DNA from: Terriglobia bacterium
GTDB lineage: Bacteria > Acidobacteriota > Terriglobia > Terriglobales > Acidobacteriaceae
Direction: 5' to 3'
Length of the DNA: 33,958 bases
Assembly: GCA_020073385.1 (NCBI GenBank)
Contig: JAIQFH010000094.1
Span: forward strand, 1-33,958
The notes beneath the pieces are model-generated. The model saw only the letters and a list, made by a program, of their open reading frames with translations, searched no databases and had not been told where the DNA came from. Shown in pieces: positions 18,357 to 25,991 of this stretch. A program made the position numbers and the translations under genes. How positions within the stretch are numbered: position 1 is the stretch's first letter; every line of letters begins with the position of its first letter.

Positions 18357-20725
18357 TCCTTCACGGTGATCCCGGTCCATACACGCCGCACCACACCACC
18401 CACTCTCTTGGGGACCGAGGCAACACCCGCATACGTTTTCAGTCGCCGCTGCAGCGGGTTCATCTCGATAAACGTGTCCGGCTGACCTATGTCGGTCACA
18501 AACTGGCTGTAGGCAAGTCGCAGGTCTTCACTCGTGGTGCAGCCAGACGGGCTAAAGGCGAGACGTTCTCGAATGAAACGCCCAACAACGTCGCCCTCCG
18601 CGAAAAGCTCCTTGCTGGCGTTCAGCACACACTGCGGTGGCTTGAGACCAATCTCGAGGAACTCACGTGCCGCAACCATCCAACGGTAGAGAATGCCTGG
18701 CGCTTCCTTGCGCATCTCGGGTTCGACGGTTGGATCTTCGCGCCCAAGGAAACTCGCCCGGAATGGCACGACTTGCGCACGGCCAAGCATCGCTGGGTCA
18801 GGCGAAATGATGGGCAGATGATTGGTGATGGTAACCAGCTTGTGGGACGGTTTCCGGTGTACTTCGTTCTGTCGCATCGCAGCTCCCACCAGTACGTCGC
18901 CGCCCGTGAAATATTTGACGCTGCTGGTCTCAATCTTTCTGCGCCCGGTTTCCTCGCCGGACTCTTCGACGAAGGCCACACGAGCACCCATCAGCTTGAA
19001 CGCCGTGCGCTTCAGCGTGTTTTCTGCGCCCATCGCCTGTTCGGCAATCTCCGACCAACGAAGGTGCACAGCGAATTCGCCCAAAATCGACTCAATAACT
19101 CGCTCCAATGCACCTTTACCATTTCTGCCGCTGCCAACCCAGATGGGCCACACGTGCTCTAGGTACTCGCCGATGAGACAATAACCGCAAAAGCGGAGAA
19201 TGTAGCCAATCCAATCATGGTCCGGCGCCTTGCCATTCTCATTGCTGAGTTCTCGTATGAACTTGTCGAAGACAGGCGTCGGCGTTTTCGGGTCAGGCAT
19301 GACGTTTATTCGCCTAGTGATGTAGTCGCTATGCTCCATCGCGCGAATCTCTGCTGTGCGAATGTCCATCACTCGTCCATCTGGCAGCCCAAGCAAATAA
19401 CCGTTCTGGTCGAACACCCGGCCGTAGTTGATTGGGGGCAAGAGGGTCTCTACCTGCTTCAACGTGGCCAACCGGAACTGGTGGGACTTCAGCTTGGACC
19501 GATAGTCGCGTTTGGGGTCGTCTGGCTCCGGCAGGTCCCAGCGCAGATGGTCACAGCATTCCCCGACATCGCGAAGGAGCAAGCGGTCGCCTGCATCGCC
19601 AACGGTCCATCTAGTGCCGACGAAAACCGCGCGCTGCCCCAAGTCATAGAGTTGGATGTGGTTTTTCGCTGCAGGCTCGTGCTCCTTGAAATACCGTGCC
19701 ACGTCGGCGTGACTGCACTCCGAGGGCAACTGAGGCAGCGCATTGCCGTAAGCTGGTGTATCGGGATTCAGCGCAATGGCACGCTGTTTAAACTCATTCC
19801 ACCCACGCTCTTCCTTCGTGCATTCCGAATGAAAGCACTTGTAGGAGTATCCCCATCCGCGCTCATATCCGACGCTGCTGGCAGTCTTGCAGGAATCGCT
19901 GTGATGCTCTTCACTCCATGGACATTCGACATCGAGGAAATAGCGCTGCCCGTTCTGACGCTCGCCGATGACAGCGACGTTGTTGTGCTCCAGAAATCCG
20001 CGTAGCCATTCGACCTTTGCCACGTCGTTTGCGGGAATCGTTGTGGTCGCTCGCTCCGGAACGTACCCGGCTGCGAGAGACACCAGTAGTTTGGCCGGGA
20101 CAGGCTGAAGTGACTCAGGAGCATCGAGAATGCACGCCTGCCGATGGGGAAGCTCGGGGGTTGACGGTGCCTTTCTCGCCCAGGTCCCAGGCAACTTGCA
20201 AAGTCTGTTGGACTCGAAATTCCCTGTGTCAATGTGGGCTTCCGGCGTATCGAACTTCTCAGCGAGAGCCAGCAGCACTCCTCGCACGAGGTCTTCGCTC
20301 GATTGGTCATTCGGGAGGTTCAACCCGAAAATCACGTGATAGCCATTGCCGCTGTCGCACAGCATGGGTTGAGGCCACCCGAGTGAGATAAGGTAATCGT
20401 GGACTGCCAGAGCTTGCTTGTATGCCGCTGCCTTCTCCGACTCGCTGGCATTCCCGTACTCACGAATCGGGTCAATATCAATCAGCACGCGCTGGCGTCG
20501 TGCAATCCAGTCTTTCTTGCTGCGATTCGAGCGAACCAGAGGGCCATTGAGTGTTGCACCTTGCGGCACATAGCTCAGAGGGTTCAGTGAGTACCATGCC
20601 GCCGAGTATGTGTTGTCAGACGCAAGTGACGCGAGTGCTATCTGGTCGTCATCGAAGTAGGAAATATACAACTTGCCGTCCGAGCGTTTACATACAACTT
20701 CGTGGACACCCGAAAACAGTTTCAT
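18332..20725 (-). CDS. P4-type DNA primase-helicase of a mobile element
   Basis: A 797-residue replication protein. The N-terminal part (about 70-190) is an archaeo-eukaryotic primase-like fold: RVLIDIDPIREYG with the paired metal-binding Asp residues, CDSGNGYHVIFGLNL, and FESNRLCKLPGTWARKAP. A Cys/His cluster around 268-302 (CPWSEEHHSDSC, KCFHSEC) looks like a zinc ribbon. A D5_N-like region leads to a superfamily 3 helicase with Walker A GSGRNGKGAL (Lys 537), Walker B-like RVAFVEESGEE and KLVTITNHLPIIS (sensor). It fits replication initiators of P4-like satellites and integrated plasmids. The ATG overlaps the stop of the upstream gene in ATGA. The C-terminus DVTDVTL is encoded by the iteron-like repeats. 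Confidence 0.9.
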   Translation of the reverse strand: MKLFSGVHEVVCKRSDGKLYISYFDDDQIALASLASDNTYSAAWYSLNPLSYVPQGATLNGPLVRSNRSKKDWIARRQRVLIDIDPIREYGNASESEKAAAYKQALAVHDYLISLGWPQPMLCDSGNGYHVIFGLNLPNDQSSEDLVRGVLLALAEKFDTPEAHIDTGNFESNRLCKLPGTWARKAPSTPELPHRQACILDAPESLQPVPAKLLVSLAAGYVPERATTTIPANDVAKVEWLRGFLEHNNVAVIGERQNGQRYFLDVECPWSEEHHSDSCKTASSVGYERGWGYSYKCFHSECTKEERGWNEFKQRAIALNPDTPAYGNALPQLPSECSHADVARYFKEHEPAAKNHIQLYDLGQRAVFVGTRWTVGDAGDRLLLRDVGECCDHLRWDLPEPDDPKRDYRSKLKSHQFRLATLKQVETLLPPINYGRVFDQNGYLLGLPDGRVMDIRTAEIRAMEHSDYITRRINVMPDPKTPTPVFDKFIRELSNENGKAPDHDWIGYILRFCGYCLIGEYLEHVWPIWVGSGRNGKGALERVIESILGEFAVHLRWSEIAEQAMGAENTLKRTAFKLMGARVAFVEESGEETGRRKIETSSVKYFTGGDVLVGAAMRQNEVHRKPSHKLVTITNHLPIISPDPAMLGRAQVVPFRASFLGREDPTVEPEMRKEAPGILYRWMVAAREFLEIGLKPPQCVLNASKELFAEGDVVGRFIRERLAFSPSGCTTSEDLRLAYSQFVTDIGQPDTFIEMNPLQRRLKTYAGVASVPKRVGGVVRRVWTGITVKEDVTDVTL

Positions 20726-21183
20726 TGGAGGCCCACCAGTTGTGCCTGTACTTTGGGCTCGGGGGCCGACGGGGCAAATTCTGGTGCCCAGTGAACGCTT
20801 ACATTGCGCCTGGTCTCCTCGTCATAGCGACTGACGTACTGCGGTACACCGTTGGGAAACCGACGGGTGCGTTGTCCGTAGCCGACGAACACGCGGACAA
20901 TGGCACCGCTTTTTACAAGCTCTGAAAATCGCGCTGATATGCTGCCATCCTTGTGGTCCTGAATTTGCTTTTGTGCCTGGTTAATCGTGAGGCCGTCCCG
21001 CCCAGAGTCTCTCGTCATCCTGGCGACTCGTGCTCTCAGAGAGGCCGCCATCGGTTCTGATTTCTCGGCGCTCTCGATGCTCGTCGCAATGGCAGGCTTG
21101 CCTGCGTTTGTGTTAAAGCTGTCTCCGGCGAGGGCCGTGGTTGGCGTCGGTGTGTTTACCTGCCGAATATTCGTGCTATTCAT
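20722..21183 (-). CDS. Small winged-helix-like protein upstream of the primase
   Basis: 153 residues from the ATG at 21183, which has a GGAGG ribosome site at 21194-21198. The TTG at 21201 further up overlaps that site and is unlikely. After a Thr/Ala-rich N-terminus, residues about 60-130 (RDGLTINQAQKQIQDHKDGS, ISARFSELVKSGAIVRVFVG, GVPQYVSRYDE) look like a winged helix: helix, turn, recognition helix, then a beta wing. It overlaps the primase start by 4 bp, so it is probably co-translated. It could be a replication cofactor or repressor; no family is recognised. Confidence 0.7.
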   Translation of the reverse strand: MNSTNIRQVNTPTPTTALAGDSFNTNAGKPAIATSIESAEKSEPMAASLRARVARMTRDSGRDGLTINQAQKQIQDHKDGSISARFSELVKSGAIVRVFVGYGQRTRRFPNGVPQYVSRYDEETRRNVSVHWAPEFAPSAPEPKVQAQLVGLQ

Positions 21184-21258
21184 GTGAGTGATTACCTCCA
21201 ATTTCCCCTCCCTAATCCCGTATTATTCGATGGAAAGTCGTACTAGCATCGGCTAGCA
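21184..21258. promoter_or_regulatory. Divergent intergenic region with a short repeated/palindromic element
   Basis: This is the only gap between the minus-strand replication genes and the plus-strand cargo, so promoters for both sides should lie here. It contains CTAGCATCGG followed by CTAGCATTG (10-bp spaced direct repeat, 21243-21259); the first unit with its neighbour also forms CTAGC-ATCG-GCTAG. A binding site for the winged-helix or HTH protein is possible. No clear -35/-10 pair is claimed. Confidence 0.35.
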
Positions 21259-21933
21259 TTGTCTGTGGTAGTCTTGCAAGCACCTAAGCCCAGCAAAAGA
21301 CAAGGGCTAACAGCCTCTCAGTGGCTCTACGGCGAGTACGTTTCGGCGAAAGCAAAACGCAATTGGCGACGCATGAAATCCGCCGAGTGGGGGATCATCT
21401 GCATCTGCAGGCAGGCCTGCGGAAGGCTTCGACCTCTGTGGTCACCACCTCCACAGCCCGAAGGCATCCTCGTCAAGCATCGTTATGCGACGTTCTTTTT
21501 CGACGCGAGACGAGACCGACTTAAATTTGCCGAACAATTTGTACGTGCCGAATTAAGGCGCCGCATGACACCAACCGAAGCGCGCTATATTGGCCGGCGA
21601 TGTAAGTTGCGGCTCATTGATGAGATTCGTCTTGATACTCGCCGGGAGATGGGCTTTGGTCGTAAATCGAACGACGAGTATGCAACGGCTCTCCAGAGAG
21701 TAAAGCATCTGCCGGGAGACAAACTCTGGAAGCATATTAAATTCTTCTGTCCAACCTGGCGCGACGCAACGAACGCGGCCATTGCACGAGACTGGTACCG
21801 CTCAGAGGCTTGGATCAGAAAACTACGGCAAAAATCTGCCGCCCTTCTTTGGCCACTTGCAGAAACAGATGAGCAGCGGAGGGCGCTTGAGGTCCTCCGA
21901 TTGAAACCGAAGGAACCAGTCAGACGAAGGTAG
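21259..21933 (+). CDS. Hypothetical basic protein of the island
   Basis: An open frame of 224 codons from a TTG at 21259; a GTG at 21265 is an alternative and no ribosome site decides between them. The product is strongly basic (many Arg/Lys, for example AELRRRMTPTEARYIGRRCK), with predicted helices and aromatic-rich stretches (KHIKFFCPTWRD, IARDWYRSEAWIRKL). I recognise no domain. It is followed by about 200 bases without a gene and then by the kinase gene. Basic charge suggests nucleic-acid binding, which is inference only. Confidence 0.55.
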   Translation: MSVVVLQAPKPSKRQGLTASQWLYGEYVSAKAKRNWRRMKSAEWGIICICRQACGRLRPLWSPPPQPEGILVKHRYATFFFDARRDRLKFAEQFVRAELRRRMTPTEARYIGRRCKLRLIDEIRLDTRREMGFGRKSNDEYATALQRVKHLPGDKLWKHIKFFCPTWRDATNAAIARDWYRSEAWIRKLRQKSAALLWPLAETDEQRRALEVLRLKPKEPVRRR

Positions 21934-22133
21934 CCCTGCCGATTCCAATCTGGTTGGCGTTCTACCACGACTGTAAGTACCGTGAGCCTGGTTTCGCTGA
22001 GCTAGGTTCAGGCAATGTGGGACCCAACACTTGTTTATTTTGATACCGATAGCACCAGGCTTTTTCCGGATTCTGTAACCATCGATTTCGTCAACGCACA
22101 CTGAGAAGGGAATTGTAGTAGACTTTGCCAGCC

Positions 22134-23516
22134 ATGGATCAAAAGCCCGACGAGCAACCCCGCCTTACTTTTCATAGCTATTCTCAGCTGCCAGGCTGGG
22201 CGCACGCATTGGCGTCGGTCGGATTGAAGACTGAAGCGATTGTGCACAAATATTTCGGCGAGCATGAGTCCGTTGACAACGTGTTTAAGATGTACGACGC
22301 GCAGGATCTCTTACAACTCTCGGAAGCGCTGCGAAAGTGGAAAGATGACAACGCCGCCGAGCTTTTCGCTGGTATCGTGGGCATTGCTCAGCGGGGTACT
22401 GTGCTCAACATTCGAGCGACCGCTGGATGGGCTTTACTTCATGTGAATGATTCAGAAAGTGTGCTGGAATGTGTCAATACCGAAGCACCGCGAGAAGTTG
22501 AGATCATAAGAGTTCTTTCAAGGGTAGGTAGTCAAAAAATTGTCTTCGAGGCGACCTGGCGTCTTACGCTCAAGAGGGTTGTGCTCAAGAAATTGGCTGA
22601 CGCTACTAATGCGAAGATTCTTGCCCACGAAGCAAGTTCACACCCTTTATCCGTCTCCAATCCAACGATTATAGAGACGCATTTCCTGTCGAATTCCAAA
22701 AACGAGACTTTCCTCGTTGAAGATTGGCTCCCAGAAGTGCTCTCGGACGCGTGGCCTTGCCCTGGAATCCAGCAGGCTGCGAATTTGTTGTATTGCCTGT
22801 TCGACGCGATCGCCGTTGTTCACTCGTTGGACCGGGTTCACGGAGATGTGAAACCGGACAACATCGGGAAGCAAGACGATCTTTTCATTTTGTTGGATTT
22901 TGGAATTTGTAGACCAGCAAAGGAGTTCACTAAGGAGACTACGGCAACAGGCAGCCTTCGAACAAGAGCGCCGGAGTTGTTATTGAATGACGCTTACATT
23001 GGTGATGCTACGAAGGTAGATATTTGGGCTATCGGTGCTACGGTCTTTAACTTCCTTGCGGGCCGCTTTCCGTTGATTGAAAGAGCGGAGAAGATTCCCC
23101 GCATTTCACAGCCCGACGAAAGACTTCTCTTTGAAAAGGAATTGGAACGCCGAGTCAGGGAAGAATGGGATAAGCGTGTTTATTTAAGTGACGTTGATGA
23201 ACTAGTTCAGCCGATTCTCCGCTCTTGCTTGGAAAAGGACCCAGCCAAGAGGCCAAGTGCAAAAGAGCTAAAAGCCACTACAGAGCAGCAGCTTTCGATT
23301 TACCTCCGACGCGATCTCGGCCCCGGAAGCTTTGCGCCGGTCGATGAATTGCAGCAGCTTTACGACTTCCTTCCAAGCGCCGACATTTTAGCGCTGATGC
23401 CACCAGATGAGAGAACCCGGCTTAAGGACACTCTCCGGAGGTTGAAGCAGACCCCTGGTTTTGACGGTGTGCAGTTAAGAAGAATTGATAGTATCGAACA
23501 TAGATTGAATGCCTAA
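22134..23516 (+). CDS. Ser/Thr protein kinase with a novel N-terminal region, paired with an HD phosphohydrolase
   Basis: 460 residues from the ATG at 22134 (a TTG at 22125 is in frame). The kinase domain covers roughly 120-395: Lys in RVVLKKLAD (about 152), a putative alpha-C Glu in AHEASSH, catalytic loop RVHGDVKPDNIG (HGD rather than HRD, Asp about 238), LLDFGICRP, RTRAPELLL in the activation segment, KVDIWAIGATVFNFLAG and CLEKDPAKRPSAKEL. The glycine-rich loop is weak (SRVGSQKIVFEA). The catalytic residues are present, so it is probably active. Residues 1-115 match nothing I know. A C-terminal tail of about 60 residues (SADILALMPPDERTRLKDTL) is helical. The last eight bases, including the stop, overlap the HD gene's start (ATGCCTAA). 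No transmembrane segment or extracellular domain: a cytoplasmic kinase, unlike the usual Hanks-type receptors. Confidence 0.9.
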   Translation: MDQKPDEQPRLTFHSYSQLPGWAHALASVGLKTEAIVHKYFGEHESVDNVFKMYDAQDLLQLSEALRKWKDDNAAELFAGIVGIAQRGTVLNIRATAGWALLHVNDSESVLECVNTEAPREVEIIRVLSRVGSQKIVFEATWRLTLKRVVLKKLADATNAKILAHEASSHPLSVSNPTIIETHFLSNSKNETFLVEDWLPEVLSDAWPCPGIQQAANLLYCLFDAIAVVHSLDRVHGDVKPDNIGKQDDLFILLDFGICRPAKEFTKETTATGSLRTRAPELLLNDAYIGDATKVDIWAIGATVFNFLAGRFPLIERAEKIPRISQPDERLLFEKELERRVREEWDKRVYLSDVDELVQPILRSCLEKDPAKRPSAKELKATTEQQLSIYLRRDLGPGSFAPVDELQQLYDFLPSADILALMPPDERTRLKDTLRRLKQTPGFDGVQLRRIDSIEHRLNA

Positions 23517-24915
23517 AGGCCCAGTTCGGAGAGTACAAGACTCTGTCCACGGGTTAATGGAGTTCCGTGGGATGGAGACCTTGGCAATTGAACTTCTTCG
23601 CACTCCGGAGATTCAGCGGCTGAGGAAAATACGCCAACTGGGACTCTGCCATCTTGTTTTTCCAGGAGCAGAGCACTCTCGGCTTGCCCATTGCCTAGGC
23701 GCAGCTTGGATAGCGGTACTCTTTGGACGCCAATTAATTGACTCTACTCGCGGATTTCTTGTGCCGAACCTTCTGCCTAGCGTCGATTCCATTCGAGACC
23801 TGGCCGTTGCCGCGCTCTGTCATGATATAGGCCATGGCCCTCTGTCCCATGCATGGGAGCGAGAGATTATTGGGGAATCTTACGATTTCGATGGGTGGTC
23901 CAAAAAGCTTGGTCTCAGCACTACCGCCCGTCATCAACTCACGGGCGCGAGGTGGCATGAGCTAGTCACATTTGCCTTTTTGACTTGGCCTGACGGTCAA
24001 CTGCATAGATTCTTGGAGCAGGGCGAAGCGCATTCGAGTGAAAGGATCGCCCATATGCTACGAGGTCGTTACTATTTAAGTTATCTCCCCCGACTGTTGT
24101 CGAGCGACGTGGATGTCGATCGAGCGGATTTCATCCGAAGGGATACTTACCAGACTGGCGTCGCGTATGGCCGCTATGACTTGGAATGGTTAATATCAAC
24201 TTGCACTGTAGGCAAGAATGACACAGGCGAGTTAGTACTCGGTTTCGACGCCCGAAAGGCGCACAGGGTTATTGAACAATTCCTGATCGCAAGGCAAGCG
24301 TTATACGACACTGTTTACTATCACAAAACAGTACACTGCGCAGAAGGAATGGTGGGACTTTTTCTTAGGCGACTCAGGGACGTTGTCCAAGAAGGAGGAC
24401 GCGTTCCTGCGGAAAACATGTTGCAGCCTTATATCAATGCAATGAAGAGAGAGGCGCTCGATCAAGAAGAGATCCTCAGGTTAGATGACTTCTCTTTATT
24501 CGTGTTAATAGATGCCATTGCTAGTAGTGCTGCAATTGACGCTACCGCGTCAGACTTAGGCAAACGGCTTTTGGCGCGAGATCTGTTTAAGCAAGTCCCT
24601 TGTAGCACGGCACAGATCGATGATTTTCTGAGTCAAAAGGACGGGTATCAAATTCTGGCTGATGTCATCAAGCCGTTCTGTAGGGGAAACCCCGACTACT
24701 ACTACTTGGTTGATAAGGGCAGTTTCAGTATGTTTCACTTAAACAAGGCTGGCCAATCTTACCTTGTGAACCCTGATCGAACGGCTGTACCACTCAAAGA
24801 TCATGATGGTTTCAAAAACCATCATAAGGAAACATCACGGTTTACAAGGCTTTTCACGCTTAGCGAAGCCGTGAAAGCGGTGTCGGACTGCCTCACCAGC
24901 CATGCCAGACATTAG
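23509..24915 (+). CDS. SAMHD1-like HD-domain phosphohydrolase (putative dNTPase)
   Basis: 468 residues. The N-terminus follows the SAMHD1/dNTPase pattern: VQDSVHGLMEF, TPEIQRLRKIRQLGLCHLVF, then PGAEHSRLAHCLGA. The metal-binding HD residues are all visible: His 61 (RLAH), His 105-Asp 106 (LCHDIGHGPLSH, with the catalytic-type His 110) and Asp 204 (DVDVDRADFIRRD). A later YDTVYYHKTVHCAEGM resembles the tyrosine/His-rich helix of dNTP triphosphohydrolases. The family hydrolyses dNTPs to deoxynucleosides and triphosphate, though some HD proteins of this type have other phosphoester substrates. It overlaps the kinase gene by 8 bp, so the two are translationally coupled and probably act together. 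No SAM domain is present; the C-terminal 150 residues are unassigned. Confidence 0.88.
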   Translation: MPKGPVRRVQDSVHGLMEFRGMETLAIELLRTPEIQRLRKIRQLGLCHLVFPGAEHSRLAHCLGAAWIAVLFGRQLIDSTRGFLVPNLLPSVDSIRDLAVAALCHDIGHGPLSHAWEREIIGESYDFDGWSKKLGLSTTARHQLTGARWHELVTFAFLTWPDGQLHRFLEQGEAHSSERIAHMLRGRYYLSYLPRLLSSDVDVDRADFIRRDTYQTGVAYGRYDLEWLISTCTVGKNDTGELVLGFDARKAHRVIEQFLIARQALYDTVYYHKTVHCAEGMVGLFLRRLRDVVQEGGRVPAENMLQPYINAMKREALDQEEILRLDDFSLFVLIDAIASSAAIDATASDLGKRLLARDLFKQVPCSTAQIDDFLSQKDGYQILADVIKPFCRGNPDYYYLVDKGSFSMFHLNKAGQSYLVNPDRTAVPLKDHDGFKNHHKETSRFTRLFTLSEAVKAVSDCLTSHARH

Positions 24916-25458
24916 CCAAACTCGATACTTCGTTCCGGCCAAGCCGCCGCGTGGCGTCAAGGTTGGGAAAGTTTGATACCAACCATGCCGAAAAGTGCCT
25001 AAAATTGACTACTGCTACTAACGGGAATTCGCTGAAGTCATTCGTTTTCAGTTGTTGTTCTGCAATCTGTTGGTTCCAGGTTCCACGTCGCCGCTGTCGC
25101 AGTGCACCACGGCGATTGAAATCTCCAAATTCGTTCTGCTGAAAGAGAAGTTCGGCTTGTGACACCGGTGTGACACAAAACCTGCCGAGATTGCCCAACC
25201 TGACATCTTTGACAAATAGTCAGTCGAGCAAATTCAACAAGTTACAGACTTAGCTGTCCGCGCGCGCTACGACTTGCGAATTCGGCTTACAGGTCCGGCA
25301 TATGCTCAGTTTTCGAATGCATCTTGTACACCCTCTCCTCGGCGAAATTTCTGTAGCGGCGATCGTGCCGGCTGACTTTCGGTCAGGTGTTTTCCTGGGC
25401 AATCAACGGCGGGGCGGCGTGCGAAGTGTGTGCGCAACCACAGCCGTCGTCATCCCGG
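24916..25458. other. Gene-free stretch between the HD gene and the helicase relic
   Basis: About 540 bases with only short overlapping open frames that show no recognisable protein pattern. A TTGACA-like hexamer lies at about 25211-25216 without a convincing -10. This is probably decayed sequence, like the pseudogene next to it. Confidence 0.5.
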
Positions 25459-25822
25459 TTACCGACCTGCGGATTCCATTCGACTGCGGAAGAAGTTCTC
25501 CGTCGGCTTGTCCAGGAAATGCACGTAGCAGCCTTTCAATCCGTGACTGAGCAACACACGATAGCTATTTGTGACATTCTTCAAAAAAGCATCGGGCGAC
25601 CTGCGCACAACAGTGTCTGCTGAAGCGGCCGGATCTGCTTTCCATGTTGCCAAATTGGCATCGTAGACCAGTCATTTCCGAAAATGACTCCTTCGTAGTC
25701 AAACTCGAATCCCTGCGCTGTGTATATGCAGCCCACCTGATTGATTCCACCTTGGTCATACGCCCACAGGCTCTCTTTGGGAATTCCCGGCGCGAGTTCC
25801 AGATGGGTGGCTAGTGTAGCCG
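25459..25822 (-). pseudogene. 3' relic of a DUF2075 / Schlafen-group-3-type helicase
   Basis: Two minus-strand frames together give the C-terminal end of a DUF2075 helicase: LAPGIPKESLWAYDQGGINQ, then VGCIYTAQGFEFDYEGVIFG with ND, then after a frame change VYDANLATWKADPAASADTV, VRRSPDAFLKNVTNSYRVLL and SHGLKGCYVHFLDKPTENFF, ending SRMESAGR and a TAA at 25459-25461. One base is missing near 25676, where GGAAATGAC runs into TGGTC. The first several hundred residues of the helicase are absent. The family belongs to P-loop helicases often seen in defence and restriction contexts. Confidence 0.8.
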
Positions 25823-25991
25823 AACAACACGGTAGCGTCCGAAGCTACAAATCCGGGTTTGACTTCCGGCCCGCCCACCAAGGCCTAAGCAGCTCGTAGG
25901 CAATCTAGGCAATACGAACTGGATGACAAATTCAGACTGACCATGCAGACTGCAAAGTTCGGGTTCGATCTGTCGATTGTTACTGTTTGGC

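Noticed and set aside
18320..20005. Two long plus-strand frames (280 and 262 codons) opposite the primase
   Set aside because: They are antisense to strongly conserved primase and helicase motifs and lack recognisable features.
24893..25198. 101-codon minus-strand frame after the HD gene
   Set aside because: No recognisable domain, and it overlaps the end of the HD gene on the other strand; treated as gene-free.
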